Positions 1 through 6,681 of a stretch of DNA of 9,083 nucleotides are shown here, in pieces. Source of the DNA: Actinomycetes bacterium (lineage in GTDB: Bacteria > Actinomycetota > Acidimicrobiia > Acidimicrobiales > RAAP-2); the NCBI GenBank assembly GCA_021826655.1, contig JAKAZC010000094.1, positions 1-9,083 on the forward strand, read 5' to 3'. The translations under genes were made by a program, and so were the position numbers. Position 1 is the stretch's first letter. Every line of letters begins with the position of its first letter. Under the pieces are notes generated by a model. The model was given only the letters and a program-made list of their open reading frames with translations, did not search any database and was not told the origin of the DNA.

Positions 1-162
1 GAGAGACCCGGAAAACTCCTTGAAGTCACCCCGGACCTTCGACACAGCCATATGGCGCACGGCGAATCCCAACCGAGTATGCGACGTGTCAATGGCGAAT
101 GTTCCGACGGCCGGGTACTCGACCCCGTTGACGGTCCTGCTGGAAACGGTGGTGTCTGCCAT
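1..162 (-). CDS. YceI-family protein, N-terminal 54 residues (cut by window edge)
   Basis: The reading frame runs leftward from an ATG at 162 and stays open to base 1, so only the first 54 residues are present. The visible part has the start of a YceI domain: a G-T-F-A-I-D-T-S-H-T strand, then L-G-F-A-V-R-H and a V-R-G-D-F-K-E-F-S-G segment. YceI proteins are lipocalin-like beta-barrels that bind polyisoprenoid or other amphiphilic ligands. No signal peptide is visible, so this copy is probably cytoplasmic, as is common in actinobacteria. An AGGAG ribosome-binding site lies at 168-172, 5 bases before the ATG. The gene is divergent from the MarR-family gene at 296, which probably controls it through the sites at 223-269. 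The family call is firm; the ligand is unknown. Confidence 0.85.
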   Translation of the reverse strand, partial: MADTTVSSRTVNGVEYPAVGTFAIDTSHTRLGFAVRHMAVSKVRGDFKEFSGSL

Positions 163-222
163 GTCTGCTCCTAGGTTTGGTTTCGGTTGTGGGACGGGGC
201 GGCCGGACCTGGAGAGGCTCCG

Positions 223-240
223 GTTGCTTGTATCTGCAAC
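223..240. promoter_or_regulatory. Putative MarR operator, site 1
   Basis: This is an inverted repeat, GTTGC then 8 bases then GCAAC, 18 bp in all. It also contains TTGTA-N3-GCAACTA (228-242), which recurs at 255-269. It covers two of the six bases of the predicted -10 of the YceI gene and lies just downstream of the rest. MarR dimers commonly bind imperfect palindromes of about this size beside their own gene. Binding is inferred. Confidence 0.5.
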
Positions 241-266
241 TATAGCACAGCTAGTTGTACTCGCAA
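239..266 (-). promoter_or_regulatory. Predicted promoter of the YceI gene
   Basis: On the minus strand there is a -35-like TTGCGA (266-261) and a -10-like TATAGT (244-239), separated by 16 bp. Both resemble the vegetative sigma consensus. The AT-rich -10 stands out from the GC-rich surroundings. The promoter would fire toward the YceI gene, leaving a leader of about 70 nt. It overlaps both inverted repeats in this gap, the expected arrangement for repression by the adjacent MarR-type protein. No equally good plus-strand promoter for the MarR gene was seen. Confidence 0.5.
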
Positions 267-269
267 CTA
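252..269. promoter_or_regulatory. Putative MarR operator, site 2
   Basis: This is an inverted repeat with perfect 6-bp arms, TAGTTG and CAACTA, around a 6-bp spacer. Its right half repeats site 1: TTGTA-N3-GCAACTA at 255-269 matches 228-242 at 12 of 15 positions, offset 27 bp. It covers the predicted -35 of the YceI gene and lies 26 bp before the MarR start codon, so one bound dimer could repress both genes. Binding is inferred. Confidence 0.55.
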
Positions 270-295
270 CATCCGCGAGCCGGTAGGGTGAACAT

Positions 296-877
296 ATGGC
301 AACACGCCCCTCCCCTGTCACCGAAGACATCAGCGCCGACGTCCCTGCGGACACGACGCGCGACGGGGTCTCCGACGTAGCTGCCGCCGAACGCTTGACC
401 ACCGTCGGCCTGCTGTTCGAGTCTGCGGCGGGGCTCCGCCGGCTCTTTGCCCGTCATCTGGAGGAGGCGGGTGCAAACACCCAACAGTCATTCGACATCC
501 TCATCAGGCTGGCCCGCAGCGAGGGCACCGAGCTCCGCATGAGCGAGCTGGCCGCCCAGGCGTCACTGACCCCAAGCGGCCTCACTCGTGCAGTTGACCG
601 CCTTCAGGAGCAGGGCCTCGTCGTCCGCCGCACCTGTCCGGAAGATCGACGCGGTTCGTTCGCCCAATTGACATCGGAGGGTAGGAAGCTCATGGCAGGC
701 ACCATCCCCGTGCACGTGGCCCAGATCGAGCGGGTACTCGACGACGTCTTCACCCCGGAAGAGGAGACCGAATTCTCATCGATGCTCCGCCGGCTCCGCG
801 ACTACACGCTGGAGCAGAATTCCATGGTCATGTGCGCCGGTACGCAGGACGGGTTACCTCCCTGCGGGGAGAGCTGA
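296..877 (+). CDS. MarR-family winged-helix transcriptional regulator
   Basis: The product has 193 residues. Residues 1-32 are a polar extension. Residues 33-60 form the first dimerisation helix. A winged helix follows: M-S-E-L-A-A-Q-A at 82-89, a recognition helix T-P-S-G-L-T-R-A-V-D-R-L at 92-103, and a wing at about 108-125 with the family's D-R-R-G (117-120). Helices at 135-175 complete the dimer interface. MarR proteins are usually dimeric repressors released by small phenolic or lipophilic ligands, or by oxidation. Cysteines occur at 114, 180 and 190, but none sits at the N-terminal position of OhrR-type peroxide sensors. An AGGGTG sequence at 285-290 supports the ATG at 296. The likely targets are itself and the divergent YceI gene. 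The inducer cannot be told from sequence. Confidence 0.92.
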   Translation: MATRPSPVTEDISADVPADTTRDGVSDVAAAERLTTVGLLFESAAGLRRLFARHLEEAGANTQQSFDILIRLARSEGTELRMSELAAQASLTPSGLTRAVDRLQEQGLVVRRTCPEDRRGSFAQLTSEGRKLMAGTIPVHVAQIERVLDDVFTPEEETEFSSMLRRLRDYTLEQNSMVMCAGTQDGLPPCGES

Positions 878-908
878 GCCCTTTCGACCCTGCTGTGGAC
901 CGGCCGGC

Positions 909-2291
909 TCAAGGTATTCCGAGGGAACGTGCCGAGTGAGCCCAGTCGAGTGCAAGGGCCGCGGCTCGTACCCTGGTGTCGTCGAGGTTCCCCACCGGCG
1001 ACCCCCCGTCGGTCGACCCCACCATCGGATCGACCCACAACCATCGGGTGAGCCCAGCCACTCGACCGGGCGCCGGCGGCCAGACAGTGTCCCGAGCCGG
1101 TCCTTGGAGCATTGCGTCCAGAGCGCCGCCGATCCCGGACGGATAACGCACTACCAGTGCCGCCCGTTGGTCGGCCGAGAACTCACGGCCTCGACCGACG
1201 AGGCCGTGGACGGCGTCGACGCCGGCCGGCCGACCTCGGATCACGCTCCATGGAAGGGCCACCAGCACGGCGACTGCGGATCGCGCGATGTCGTTTCGCT
1301 TGACGTGGACGAGTTCATGGGCCAGGACACCCTCGAGCTCCACCAAGGTGAGGGACCGATCGAGACCCGAGCTCACCACCAGCGTGGCGGACTTGGGGTC
1401 CCGCCCGAGGGCCAGCGCATTCGGCACGTCGCTCTCCACGACGGCGATCGCCGGACGCTCGAGACCCATGGTGGCGCACAGGCCATCAACCAGATTGTGC
1501 AGGCGGGGTCGGTCTTCCTCATTGCTCGGTGTTGCGCCAAGCGCGCCGAGGACGGTGCCGGGCGCCGCGCGCCACACCCAGGCTGCCCCGGACGCGGTCA
1601 CCAGGACAAGGACTGCGAGTGCAACCAGGACCTCGCCCAGGAGGAGCAGTACGACGGCCATCACTAGGCCAACCAGGCCCGCCGGGAGTATGCAAAGCAG
1701 AAGAGCACGTCGACGGTTCTCGACCACCGCGGCGTCCTCGGCGAACTCCGCGGCACGGTCGACACGGACAACCGGAGTCGCGGCAGGTGCACTGGTAGCA
1801 GCCCTCTCGTGTCCGCTCCCTGTCGACCCCGCACCTCGGGTGGGATTCCCCTGCCCCGGGCGGCTCCCTCGTGGACCCGGGCGCCGCCGCACACTCGACG
1901 ACGATCTCGGCTGGCCTCCACGGGCGCTTCCACCGCCACCACCGGCTCCGCCGGCACGCCCGGCGCCGCTCCCGCTCCCACCACCGGCTCCGCCGGCACG
2001 CCCGGCGCCGCTCCCGCTCCCACCACCGGCTCCGCCGGCACGCCCGGCGCCGCTCCCGCTCCCACCGCCGGCTCCGCCATGAACCGAACGGTTGCCCTTC
2101 GAAGCGCCGGTCCCCCCCGATCCGCCAGATCCTCCGGACCGGCCCGCACCGTTTCCGCCGCCTCCCCGACGCCGCCGATTGCGGGAACCCGAGCGGCTGC
2201 TTCCACCCGAGGGCGAATCCCCCGAGGGCGGAGTGCCGGTCGAACTGCTCGTAGCGCCGGGCGAGACGGATCGGTCGGAGGCGTCAGTCAT
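909..2291 (-). CDS. M48-family membrane metalloprotease with long Gly/Ser/Arg-rich N-terminus
   Basis: From the ATG at 2291 the product has 460 residues. Residues 1-175 are low-complexity Gly/Ser/Arg/Pro sequence, presumably disordered, and include an array of 14-residue repeats. Two membrane segments follow at about 196-218 and 220-241. The peptidase domain has the zinc motif H-E-L-V-H (325-329) with catalytic E326, and E370-F-S-A-D374 supplies the third zinc ligand. This matches the HtpX/Ste24-like M48 group, membrane proteases that often act in envelope protein quality control. HtpX usually has a second pair of membrane helices after HExxH; here only a short hydrophobic stretch (about 338-351) is seen. 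The start is uncertain: 2291 lies 22 bp after the pimA stop but lacks a clear ribosome-binding site. An in-frame ATG at 2339, overlapping pimA by 26 bp, has AGGA 11 bases upstream. The gene is probably the last of the operon. Confidence 0.87.
   Translation of the reverse strand: MTDASDRSVSPGATSSSTGTPPSGDSPSGGSSRSGSRNRRRRGGGGNGAGRSGGSGGSGGTGASKGNRSVHGGAGGGSGSGAGRAGGAGGGSGSGAGRAGGAGGGSGSGAGRAGGAGGGGGSARGGQPRSSSSVRRRPGPRGSRPGQGNPTRGAGSTGSGHERAATSAPAATPVVRVDRAAEFAEDAAVVENRRRALLLCILPAGLVGLVMAVVLLLLGEVLVALAVLVLVTASGAAWVWRAAPGTVLGALGATPSNEEDRPRLHNLVDGLCATMGLERPAIAVVESDVPNALALGRDPKSATLVVSSGLDRSLTLVELEGVLAHELVHVKRNDIARSAVAVLVALPWSVIRGRPAGVDAVHGLVGRGREFSADQRAALVVRYPSGIGGALDAMLQGPARDTVWPPAPGRVAGLTRWLWVDPMVGSTDGGSPVGNLDDTRVRAAALALDWAHSARSLGIP
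1938..2078 (-). repeat. 42-bp tandem repeat inside the M48 protease gene, about 3.4 copies
   Basis: Three copies (1938-1979, 1980-2021, 2022-2063) are identical as read, and a 15-bp partial copy with one change follows at 2064-2078. Each unit is 14 codons, so copy number can change without breaking the frame. The units encode a Gly/Ala/Ser/Arg-rich repeat at about residues 72-118. Perfect identity, including third positions, points to recent slippage or unequal recombination. Confidence 0.93.
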
Positions 2292-2313
2292 CGTGCGATC
2301 AGTGTACGACCGG

Positions 2314-3594
2314 TCACGGTACCCGCCCGACCACAACATCCCGATACAGGTCCTCGTACCTTACCGCCAGACGCTCCATCGACCAACGGTCGGCGCGCTC
2401 GGCGCCGGCCTCCAGCCAGGTCGCCCGCCCGACCGAATCGAGACGGGTGCCGCCGTGGTCATCCCGGGCGTCGTGCAGTGGGTCGTGCGGTGGGTCGTCC
2501 GGTGGGTCGTCCGGTGGGTCGTCCGCCACGGCGCCCGCCACGCCGCCCGGGGCCTCCGGTGCGAGGGCTCCGTCGAGCACCCCGCGGAGTGCGACGGCCA
2601 GGGCCCCGGCATCTCCCGGCGGAACGAGGACGGCGAGACCACCTGCCGCGTCCCGGTACCCGTCGATGTCGCTCGCCACTACGACCGCCCGTGCGGCCAT
2701 TCCCTCGAGCACCACCAGTCCGAACGACTCCCCTCCGAGCGATGGAGCGGCGAGAACATCCGTCGCCAGGAGCCGTCGAACCTTCTCCTCTTCGTCGACG
2801 ACCCCGAGCCACCGCACCGTTGCCGAGTCAGGAAACCGCCGGCGCAGTTCCGTCGTCGCCGGACCGTCACCAGCCACCCACAGCACCGGAGGTCCGGTCC
2901 GACCGGGGATCGCCGGAACGGAGTCGGTGAAGATGCGCCAGGCGGCCAGAAGGAAGGCGAGGCCCTTACGCTCCTCGTGACGGCCGAGGAACAGGACAGT
3001 CGGGCCCAGCGTCGGCCATGGCACCACCCCGGCGTACCGATCGGTCTCCACGCCGTTGAACAGGACCTCGTAATTTCCCCCGAGGGCCCGGCGGGCCGTC
3101 GCGGCGGCGGCCTCCGAGACCGCGACGCGGACTGCGAAGCGAGCAGCGAAGGCACGGGTCAGGGGTCGCAGCAGCGTATAGAGCGCGCTCTCCCCGCTGC
3201 GGTGGAAGGTGGCGACGATCGGCGGAACGTTCCGTGCGCCCATCACGGCGTAGCCCAATCCCGGAGCAAACGGCTCATGCACGTGGATGACGTCGGGAGC
3301 GCGCGCGAACAGCTCTCCGAGCGATCGCCGGGCCGCCCTCGGCGACACCGAAACCGGTGCCACCGACCCGTTGGCGGGCAACGCGGTCGAATGGCCCGTC
3401 GGCACCAGCTCCACACCTGCGGGAGCAGCAGACGTCCCGTCGACCGGGGCGAAGACGGTGACGACGTGTCCGCGACGAGCCAGATTGCGGGCAAGGCCCA
3501 GGACCTGACCCTGGACACCACCCGGACGAGACAAGCTGTAGGGGCAGACGAGCGCCACGCGCAGTTCCCCCGTTCCCCCGGACCCTCCGGACAC
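2314..3594 (-). CDS. pimA: PimA-type phosphatidylinositol alpha-mannosyltransferase (GT4, GT-B fold)
   Basis: The product has 426 residues from a GTG start. PimA transfers mannose from GDP-mannose to the inositol of phosphatidylinositol on the cytoplasmic face of the membrane, the first mannosylation of PIM synthesis. The N-terminal Rossmann domain starts V-A-L-V-C-P-Y-S, with the glycine loop R-P-G-G-V-Q (23-28) and H-V-H-E-P (104-108). The C-terminal domain has G-R-H-E-E-R-K-G (204-211), whose R205 and K210 match the diphosphate-binding pair, and the E-x7-E motif at E289 and E297. Residues 350-390 carry an Asp/Pro-rich insertion before the final helices. The gene begins 6 bp after the diguanylate cyclase stop. 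Family members usually start a few residues before the first strand, so the first ten or so residues may be untranslated; no start has a strong ribosome-binding site. Substrate assignment rests on motifs and neighbours. Confidence 0.87.
   Translation of the reverse strand: MSGGSGGTGELRVALVCPYSLSRPGGVQGQVLGLARNLARRGHVVTVFAPVDGTSAAPAGVELVPTGHSTALPANGSVAPVSVSPRAARRSLGELFARAPDVIHVHEPFAPGLGYAVMGARNVPPIVATFHRSGESALYTLLRPLTRAFAARFAVRVAVSEAAAATARRALGGNYEVLFNGVETDRYAGVVPWPTLGPTVLFLGRHEERKGLAFLLAAWRIFTDSVPAIPGRTGPPVLWVAGDGPATTELRRRFPDSATVRWLGVVDEEEKVRRLLATDVLAAPSLGGESFGLVVLEGMAARAVVVASDIDGYRDAAGGLAVLVPPGDAGALAVALRGVLDGALAPEAPGGVAGAVADDPPDDPPDDPPHDPLHDARDDHGGTRLDSVGRATWLEAGAERADRWSMERLAVRYEDLYRDVVVGRVP
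2478..2525 (-). repeat. 12-bp tandem repeat inside pimA, 4 copies
   Basis: Units lie at 2478-2489, 2490-2501, 2502-2513 and 2514-2525; the last three are identical and the first differs at one base. Each encodes four residues, giving an Asp-Asp-Pro-Pro series at about residues 357-372 of the mannosyltransferase. The period keeps the frame. Confidence 0.9.
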
Positions 3595-3600
3595 GACAGG

Positions 3601-5703
3601 TCAGTCCGTCATCGAGCGTCGCTGGCGCCGCCGGCTCCACTTGACCCCGTACATGGCGTCATCGGCCAGGCTGAGCAGCTTGGAGGGATCGGTGTCTGGT
3701 TCGTCGACGAATACCCCGCCTACCGACGCTTCGGCAACCAGCGTGCGTCCCTCGATCCGGTAGGGGCGGGCCAGTGCAGCCGAGATCCGGCGGGAGATGC
3801 GGAGCATCTCCTCTTCGCCGCTCTCGATCTCGCACACTACGACGAACTCGTCGCCGCCGAGTCGGGCCACGGTGTCGGCCGGTCGGACGATAGCGGAGAG
3901 TCGTCGGGCCACGGCCACCAAGAGGTCGTCACCGACGTCATGGCCGAATTCGTCGTTGATGCCTTTGAAGTCGTCCAGGTCGAGCAGGTACACAGCGATG
4001 CCCGGATGTTCGGGAACGGTCCGTGACCCGTCGGATCCGACGATGGGATGTTCGCCATCCGAAGCAGCCATACCGGCGAGTCCGGCCACCGCCTCACCCA
4101 TCCGTAGGGCGAGGAGCGTGCGGTTCGCGAGTCCGGTGAGCGGATCGTGGTGGGCGAGATCGGCCAGGCGCTCTTCGTTGCGCTTCTGCTCGGTCACGTC
4201 GTGCATCGCCACGACCGCACCCAGTTTCCACCCCTCCTCATCGACCAATGCCTGCCCGTTGACGCTCACTTTGCGGGGCTCGCCTTCATGGGGGGCCAGG
4301 ATGATCTCGACGTTGCGCAGACGTTCGCCACCCATGGCGAGAAGGAGCGGGCTCTCCTCGGGGTCGATGGGCGTACCGTCCGGGTGACGGAGCATGAGGT
4401 TCGAAGGCACCCGCCCGACGGGCTCCACCTTCGGGTCGATGCCGTGGAGCCGGCGGGCGGCCGGATTGAACACCGTGATCCGGCCGATGGCGTCGCAGGC
4501 GACGATCCCTTCGTCCAGGGTGTCGAGGAGGACGCGCAGGAACTCCTCCTCCTGGCGCAGGGCATAGGCGGCACGTCGGGACTCGGTGACGTCGCCGAAC
4601 GAGGCGACCGCACCGACGACGGTCCCGTCCGGATCGAAGATCGGCTGAGCGTTTACCCGTGCCCATTCGGCTGCATCATCCCCCCGACGGCGGCCGATCA
4701 CAGCACCGACCACGCGACGACCCCGGCGCAGGGCCACCACCACCGGGTCGTCATCGACATCCAGGACCTCTCCGGACTCGTCGAAGACCTCGAGGCCCCG
4801 ACGCTGCCCTCCCAGCAACAATCCTGCGTAGTCGCGTCCGAGCACGCGCACCCGGGGGGCGCGGAACATCACTTCGAACGCCTCGTTGACCCGCACGATC
4901 GTGCCGCTGGCGTCGACCATCAGGATCCCGTCGGCAAGGGACTCGATCAGTGCGTTCTGCCGACGGTCCACGTCGCCGGCCCGCCGTCCGAGGACCTTCT
5001 GGTCAGTGATGTCATGGAGCGTCACCACCACGCCGCCCACCGGATCGTCCACGTGGCTGCAGGCCGTCAATGCGAGATCGAGCTCGCTCCCGTCGTCGCG
5101 GATGGCGTGAAGCTCGAGGTCGACCGACAAGCGACGACGGGCGATCAGGTCGTCGAACAGGGCCTCCACGACCGGAAGGCTCTCGGCCTCGAGGACGCCG
5201 AAGGCGTCGCGCCCGACGGCGTCGCGGGCGTCGCAACCGAGCAGTCGCTCGGCTGAGGCACTCAGGAAGACGAGCCGGCCGTCCGGCGAGACCACTGCGA
5301 CCACGTCGGCCTCGTTCGGGGCGGTGCCCCGAAGATGTGGGCGCTCGGCGAAGGGTGGGACCGGGTGGTGGTGGTCATCGGACGTCGCGCCCGAAGGTCG
5401 ACCCTCCACGGATGAGGGTACCGATGGAGGTACGGATGGAGGCACGGTCGGAGGCAGCGCTCCGTTGGTCGGGCCGGGCCCGGCCCGGCTGCCGTTCCAC
5501 TCGGTGCCCCCGCCGGCCGCGGAAGGGCCGTCGCCGGCCGTGGAAGGGCTCTTGCCGGCCGCGGAAGGGCCGTCGCCGGCCGTGACGTCCAGTTCGGGCA
5601 CCGGTCGGGAGTGAGGCCGCTCCTCCGGCCACCCCGCGGCGGGAGCGGGCGCGGTGCCGGACCCCGGGCGCCGGGACCGACGGACCCACGGGGCCCAGCT
5701 CAT
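3601..5703 (-). CDS. Diguanylate cyclase with three PAS domains (PAS-PAS-PAS-GGDEF)
   Basis: The ATG at 5703 overlaps the patA stop as ATGA, so this start is preferred to an upstream in-frame one; the product has 700 residues. Residues 1-125 are Pro/Gly/Ser/Ala-rich with repeats and look disordered. Three PAS/PAC units follow at about 130-235, 250-375 and 388-505, each ending in a D-I/V-T-E/D segment (231-234, 371-374, 502-505). The GGDEF domain spans about 511-690, with D-P-L-T-G-L-A-N-R (520-528), L-D-L-D-D-F-K (574-580) and intact G-G-D-E-F (616-620). R607-P-A-D610 sits five residues before it, the position of the c-di-GMP inhibitory I-site. The enzyme should make c-di-GMP from GTP. No EAL or HD-GYP domain and no membrane helix is visible, so it is probably cytosolic. 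PAS ligands cannot be deduced. About 15 extra residues follow the DPLTGLANR segment. Confidence 0.92.
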   Translation of the reverse strand: MSWAPWVRRSRRPGSGTAPAPAAGWPEERPHSRPVPELDVTAGDGPSAAGKSPSTAGDGPSAAGGGTEWNGSRAGPGPTNGALPPTVPPSVPPSVPSSVEGRPSGATSDDHHHPVPPFAERPHLRGTAPNEADVVAVVSPDGRLVFLSASAERLLGCDARDAVGRDAFGVLEAESLPVVEALFDDLIARRRLSVDLELHAIRDDGSELDLALTACSHVDDPVGGVVVTLHDITDQKVLGRRAGDVDRRQNALIESLADGILMVDASGTIVRVNEAFEVMFRAPRVRVLGRDYAGLLLGGQRRGLEVFDESGEVLDVDDDPVVVALRRGRRVVGAVIGRRRGDDAAEWARVNAQPIFDPDGTVVGAVASFGDVTESRRAAYALRQEEEFLRVLLDTLDEGIVACDAIGRITVFNPAARRLHGIDPKVEPVGRVPSNLMLRHPDGTPIDPEESPLLLAMGGERLRNVEIILAPHEGEPRKVSVNGQALVDEEGWKLGAVVAMHDVTEQKRNEERLADLAHHDPLTGLANRTLLALRMGEAVAGLAGMAASDGEHPIVGSDGSRTVPEHPGIAVYLLDLDDFKGINDEFGHDVGDDLLVAVARRLSAIVRPADTVARLGGDEFVVVCEIESGEEEMLRISRRISAALARPYRIEGRTLVAEASVGGVFVDEPDTDPSKLLSLADDAMYGVKWSRRRQRRSMTD
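5411..5458 (-). repeat. Degenerate 12-bp tandem repeat in the diguanylate cyclase gene, 4 units
   Basis: Four 12-bp units starting at 5411, 5423, 5435 and 5447 share a GATGGAGGTACG-like sequence with several changes. They encode a Pro-Pro-Ser/Thr-Val series at about residues 84-98, in the low-complexity region before the first PAS domain. Confidence 0.7.
5512..5583 (-). repeat. 21-bp tandem repeat in the diguanylate cyclase gene, about 3.4 copies
   Basis: Units lie at 5512-5532, 5533-5553 and 5554-5574, with a 9-bp partial copy at 5575-5583. The first and third are identical; the middle one differs at several bases. Each unit is seven codons, giving the pattern D-G-P-S-A-A-G / K-S-P-S-T-A-G at residues 41-64. 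Confidence 0.88.
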
Positions 5704-6647
5704 GCCACCGACTCGACAGACGCCGCCCGCTCCGGTCCGAGTACCGGAACGTCCGCCCGTGTGGAGCGGTCGTCGAGCCACAGCGGTTGGAAGACATGCC
5801 ACTGCTCGGGCGCCCGACGGATCAGACCCTCGAGGCGGGTGGCGATGTCCTGGGTGACCCGGGCGACGTCGGCACGCAACGGTCCGGTGCGAGTGGTGTC
5901 GAGCGGCGCCTCGACAAGCGCTCGGTGGTCACGGCCGGGGCCGCTGTAGACGGCACCGGTGCACAACGTCGCGCCGGTGCGCAGTGCGAGTGTGGCCGGG
6001 CCCGCCGGCATCGTCGTCCGCTCGCCGAAGAACTCGACCTCGATGCCCGTGCCCTCGATGTCGCGGTCGCACAGGAGGCCGACGAGCCTTCCGGCGCGCA
6101 GTGTCGCCAGCAGCGTGCTCCCCGAGTGTCTGTCCAGCGGCACGATCGTCAGACCCATCGCCGCCCGCTGACGGACGAAGTAGTCGAAGAGCTGCGGCGG
6201 ATCGATCCGCTCGGCCACCGCCGTCATGGGTAGCCCCTGCGTGGCGAGAAACGCCCCGCCGTACTCCCAACTGCCGATGTGTGGCAGCGCGAGGATGCAG
6301 CCGTTTCCCCGTCCCACACCCTCATGCAGGTGGTGGAGGCCCGTCACCTGCATGTGCCCGACGATCTCTTCCGGCGAGAGGCCCGGCAACCTGGCCCCTT
6401 CGATCCAGTATCGGGCGTACTCGCGAAAGGAGCGGTGGGCCCAGCGCCCGAGCACGAAGGGGTCGTCGTCCCCCGCGCCGAGCACCCGTGCAAGGTTGGC
6501 CGACACCTGGGACCTGTGTTCGTGGCGGACGCGGAAGAGCACCTCGCCCGCCATCCAACCCAGGCCCATGGCGACGGGCTCGGGGAGCGCCGCGATGCAG
6601 CGCGCGAGCGTCGTGTAGGTCCGGAAGACCGCCTGCCCCTTGTTCAT
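5700..6647 (-). CDS. patA: PatA-type phosphatidylinositol mannoside acyltransferase
   Basis: The product has 315 residues, normal for this family (related to the LpxL/HtrB acyltransferases). PatA moves a fatty acyl chain, palmitate in mycobacteria, from acyl-CoA to a mannose of PIM at the inner face of the membrane. The H-x4-E motif is at 123-128 (H-I-G-S-W-E) and contains the catalytic histidine. C-D-R-D (193-196) and V-E-F-F-G-E (204-209) match conserved family blocks, and the protein ends with the usual P-E-Q-W-H segment (280-284). There is no cleavable signal peptide; a hydrophobic N-terminal part (about 10-38) probably mediates membrane contact. The ATG at 6647 has AGGGG 10 bases upstream. 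The gene lies 34 bp after pgsA and overlaps the diguanylate cyclase start by 4 bp, which suggests translational coupling. It could in principle be another LpxL-like acyltransferase, but the gene context favours PatA. Confidence 0.87.
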   Translation of the reverse strand: MNKGQAVFRTYTTLARCIAALPEPVAMGLGWMAGEVLFRVRHEHRSQVSANLARVLGAGDDDPFVLGRWAHRSFREYARYWIEGARLPGLSPEEIVGHMQVTGLHHLHEGVGRGNGCILALPHIGSWEYGGAFLATQGLPMTAVAERIDPPQLFDYFVRQRAAMGLTIVPLDRHSGSTLLATLRAGRLVGLLCDRDIEGTGIEVEFFGERTTMPAGPATLALRTGATLCTGAVYSGPGRDHRALVEAPLDTTRTGPLRADVARVTQDIATRLEGLIRRAPEQWHVFQPLWLDDRSTRADVPVLGPERAASVESVA

Positions 6648-6681
6648 CGGGCGTCAGCCCCTGCTGAAGCCGGAGCGCCGG

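Noticed and set aside
858..871. Hairpin (5-bp stem, 4-nt loop) at the end of the MarR gene as a terminator
   Set aside because: The stem is short, lies within the coding region, and has no T-tract on either strand.
1938..2078. Repeat array considered as CRISPR or an intergenic element
   Set aside because: The units are contiguous with no unique spacers, have a period of 14 codons, and lie inside an open reading frame.
2092..4026. Long plus-strand open frame (644 codons), plus others at 1288-2082, 1809-2930 and 4147-5256
   Set aside because: They lie antisense to well-supported minus-strand genes with clear family motifs. Their products are low-complexity or motif-free, as expected for stop-poor antisense frames in very GC-rich DNA.
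3601..5802. Longer start (5802) for the diguanylate cyclase
   Set aside because: It would overlap patA by 103 bp. The ATGA overlap at 5703-5700 gives a normal coupled start, and the extra 33 residues show no domain.
6262..6281. PatA H-x4-E instead of H-x4-D as an active-site change
   Set aside because: Both D and E occur at this position in the wider LpxL/HtrB-like acyltransferase family, so it is not evidence of altered function.
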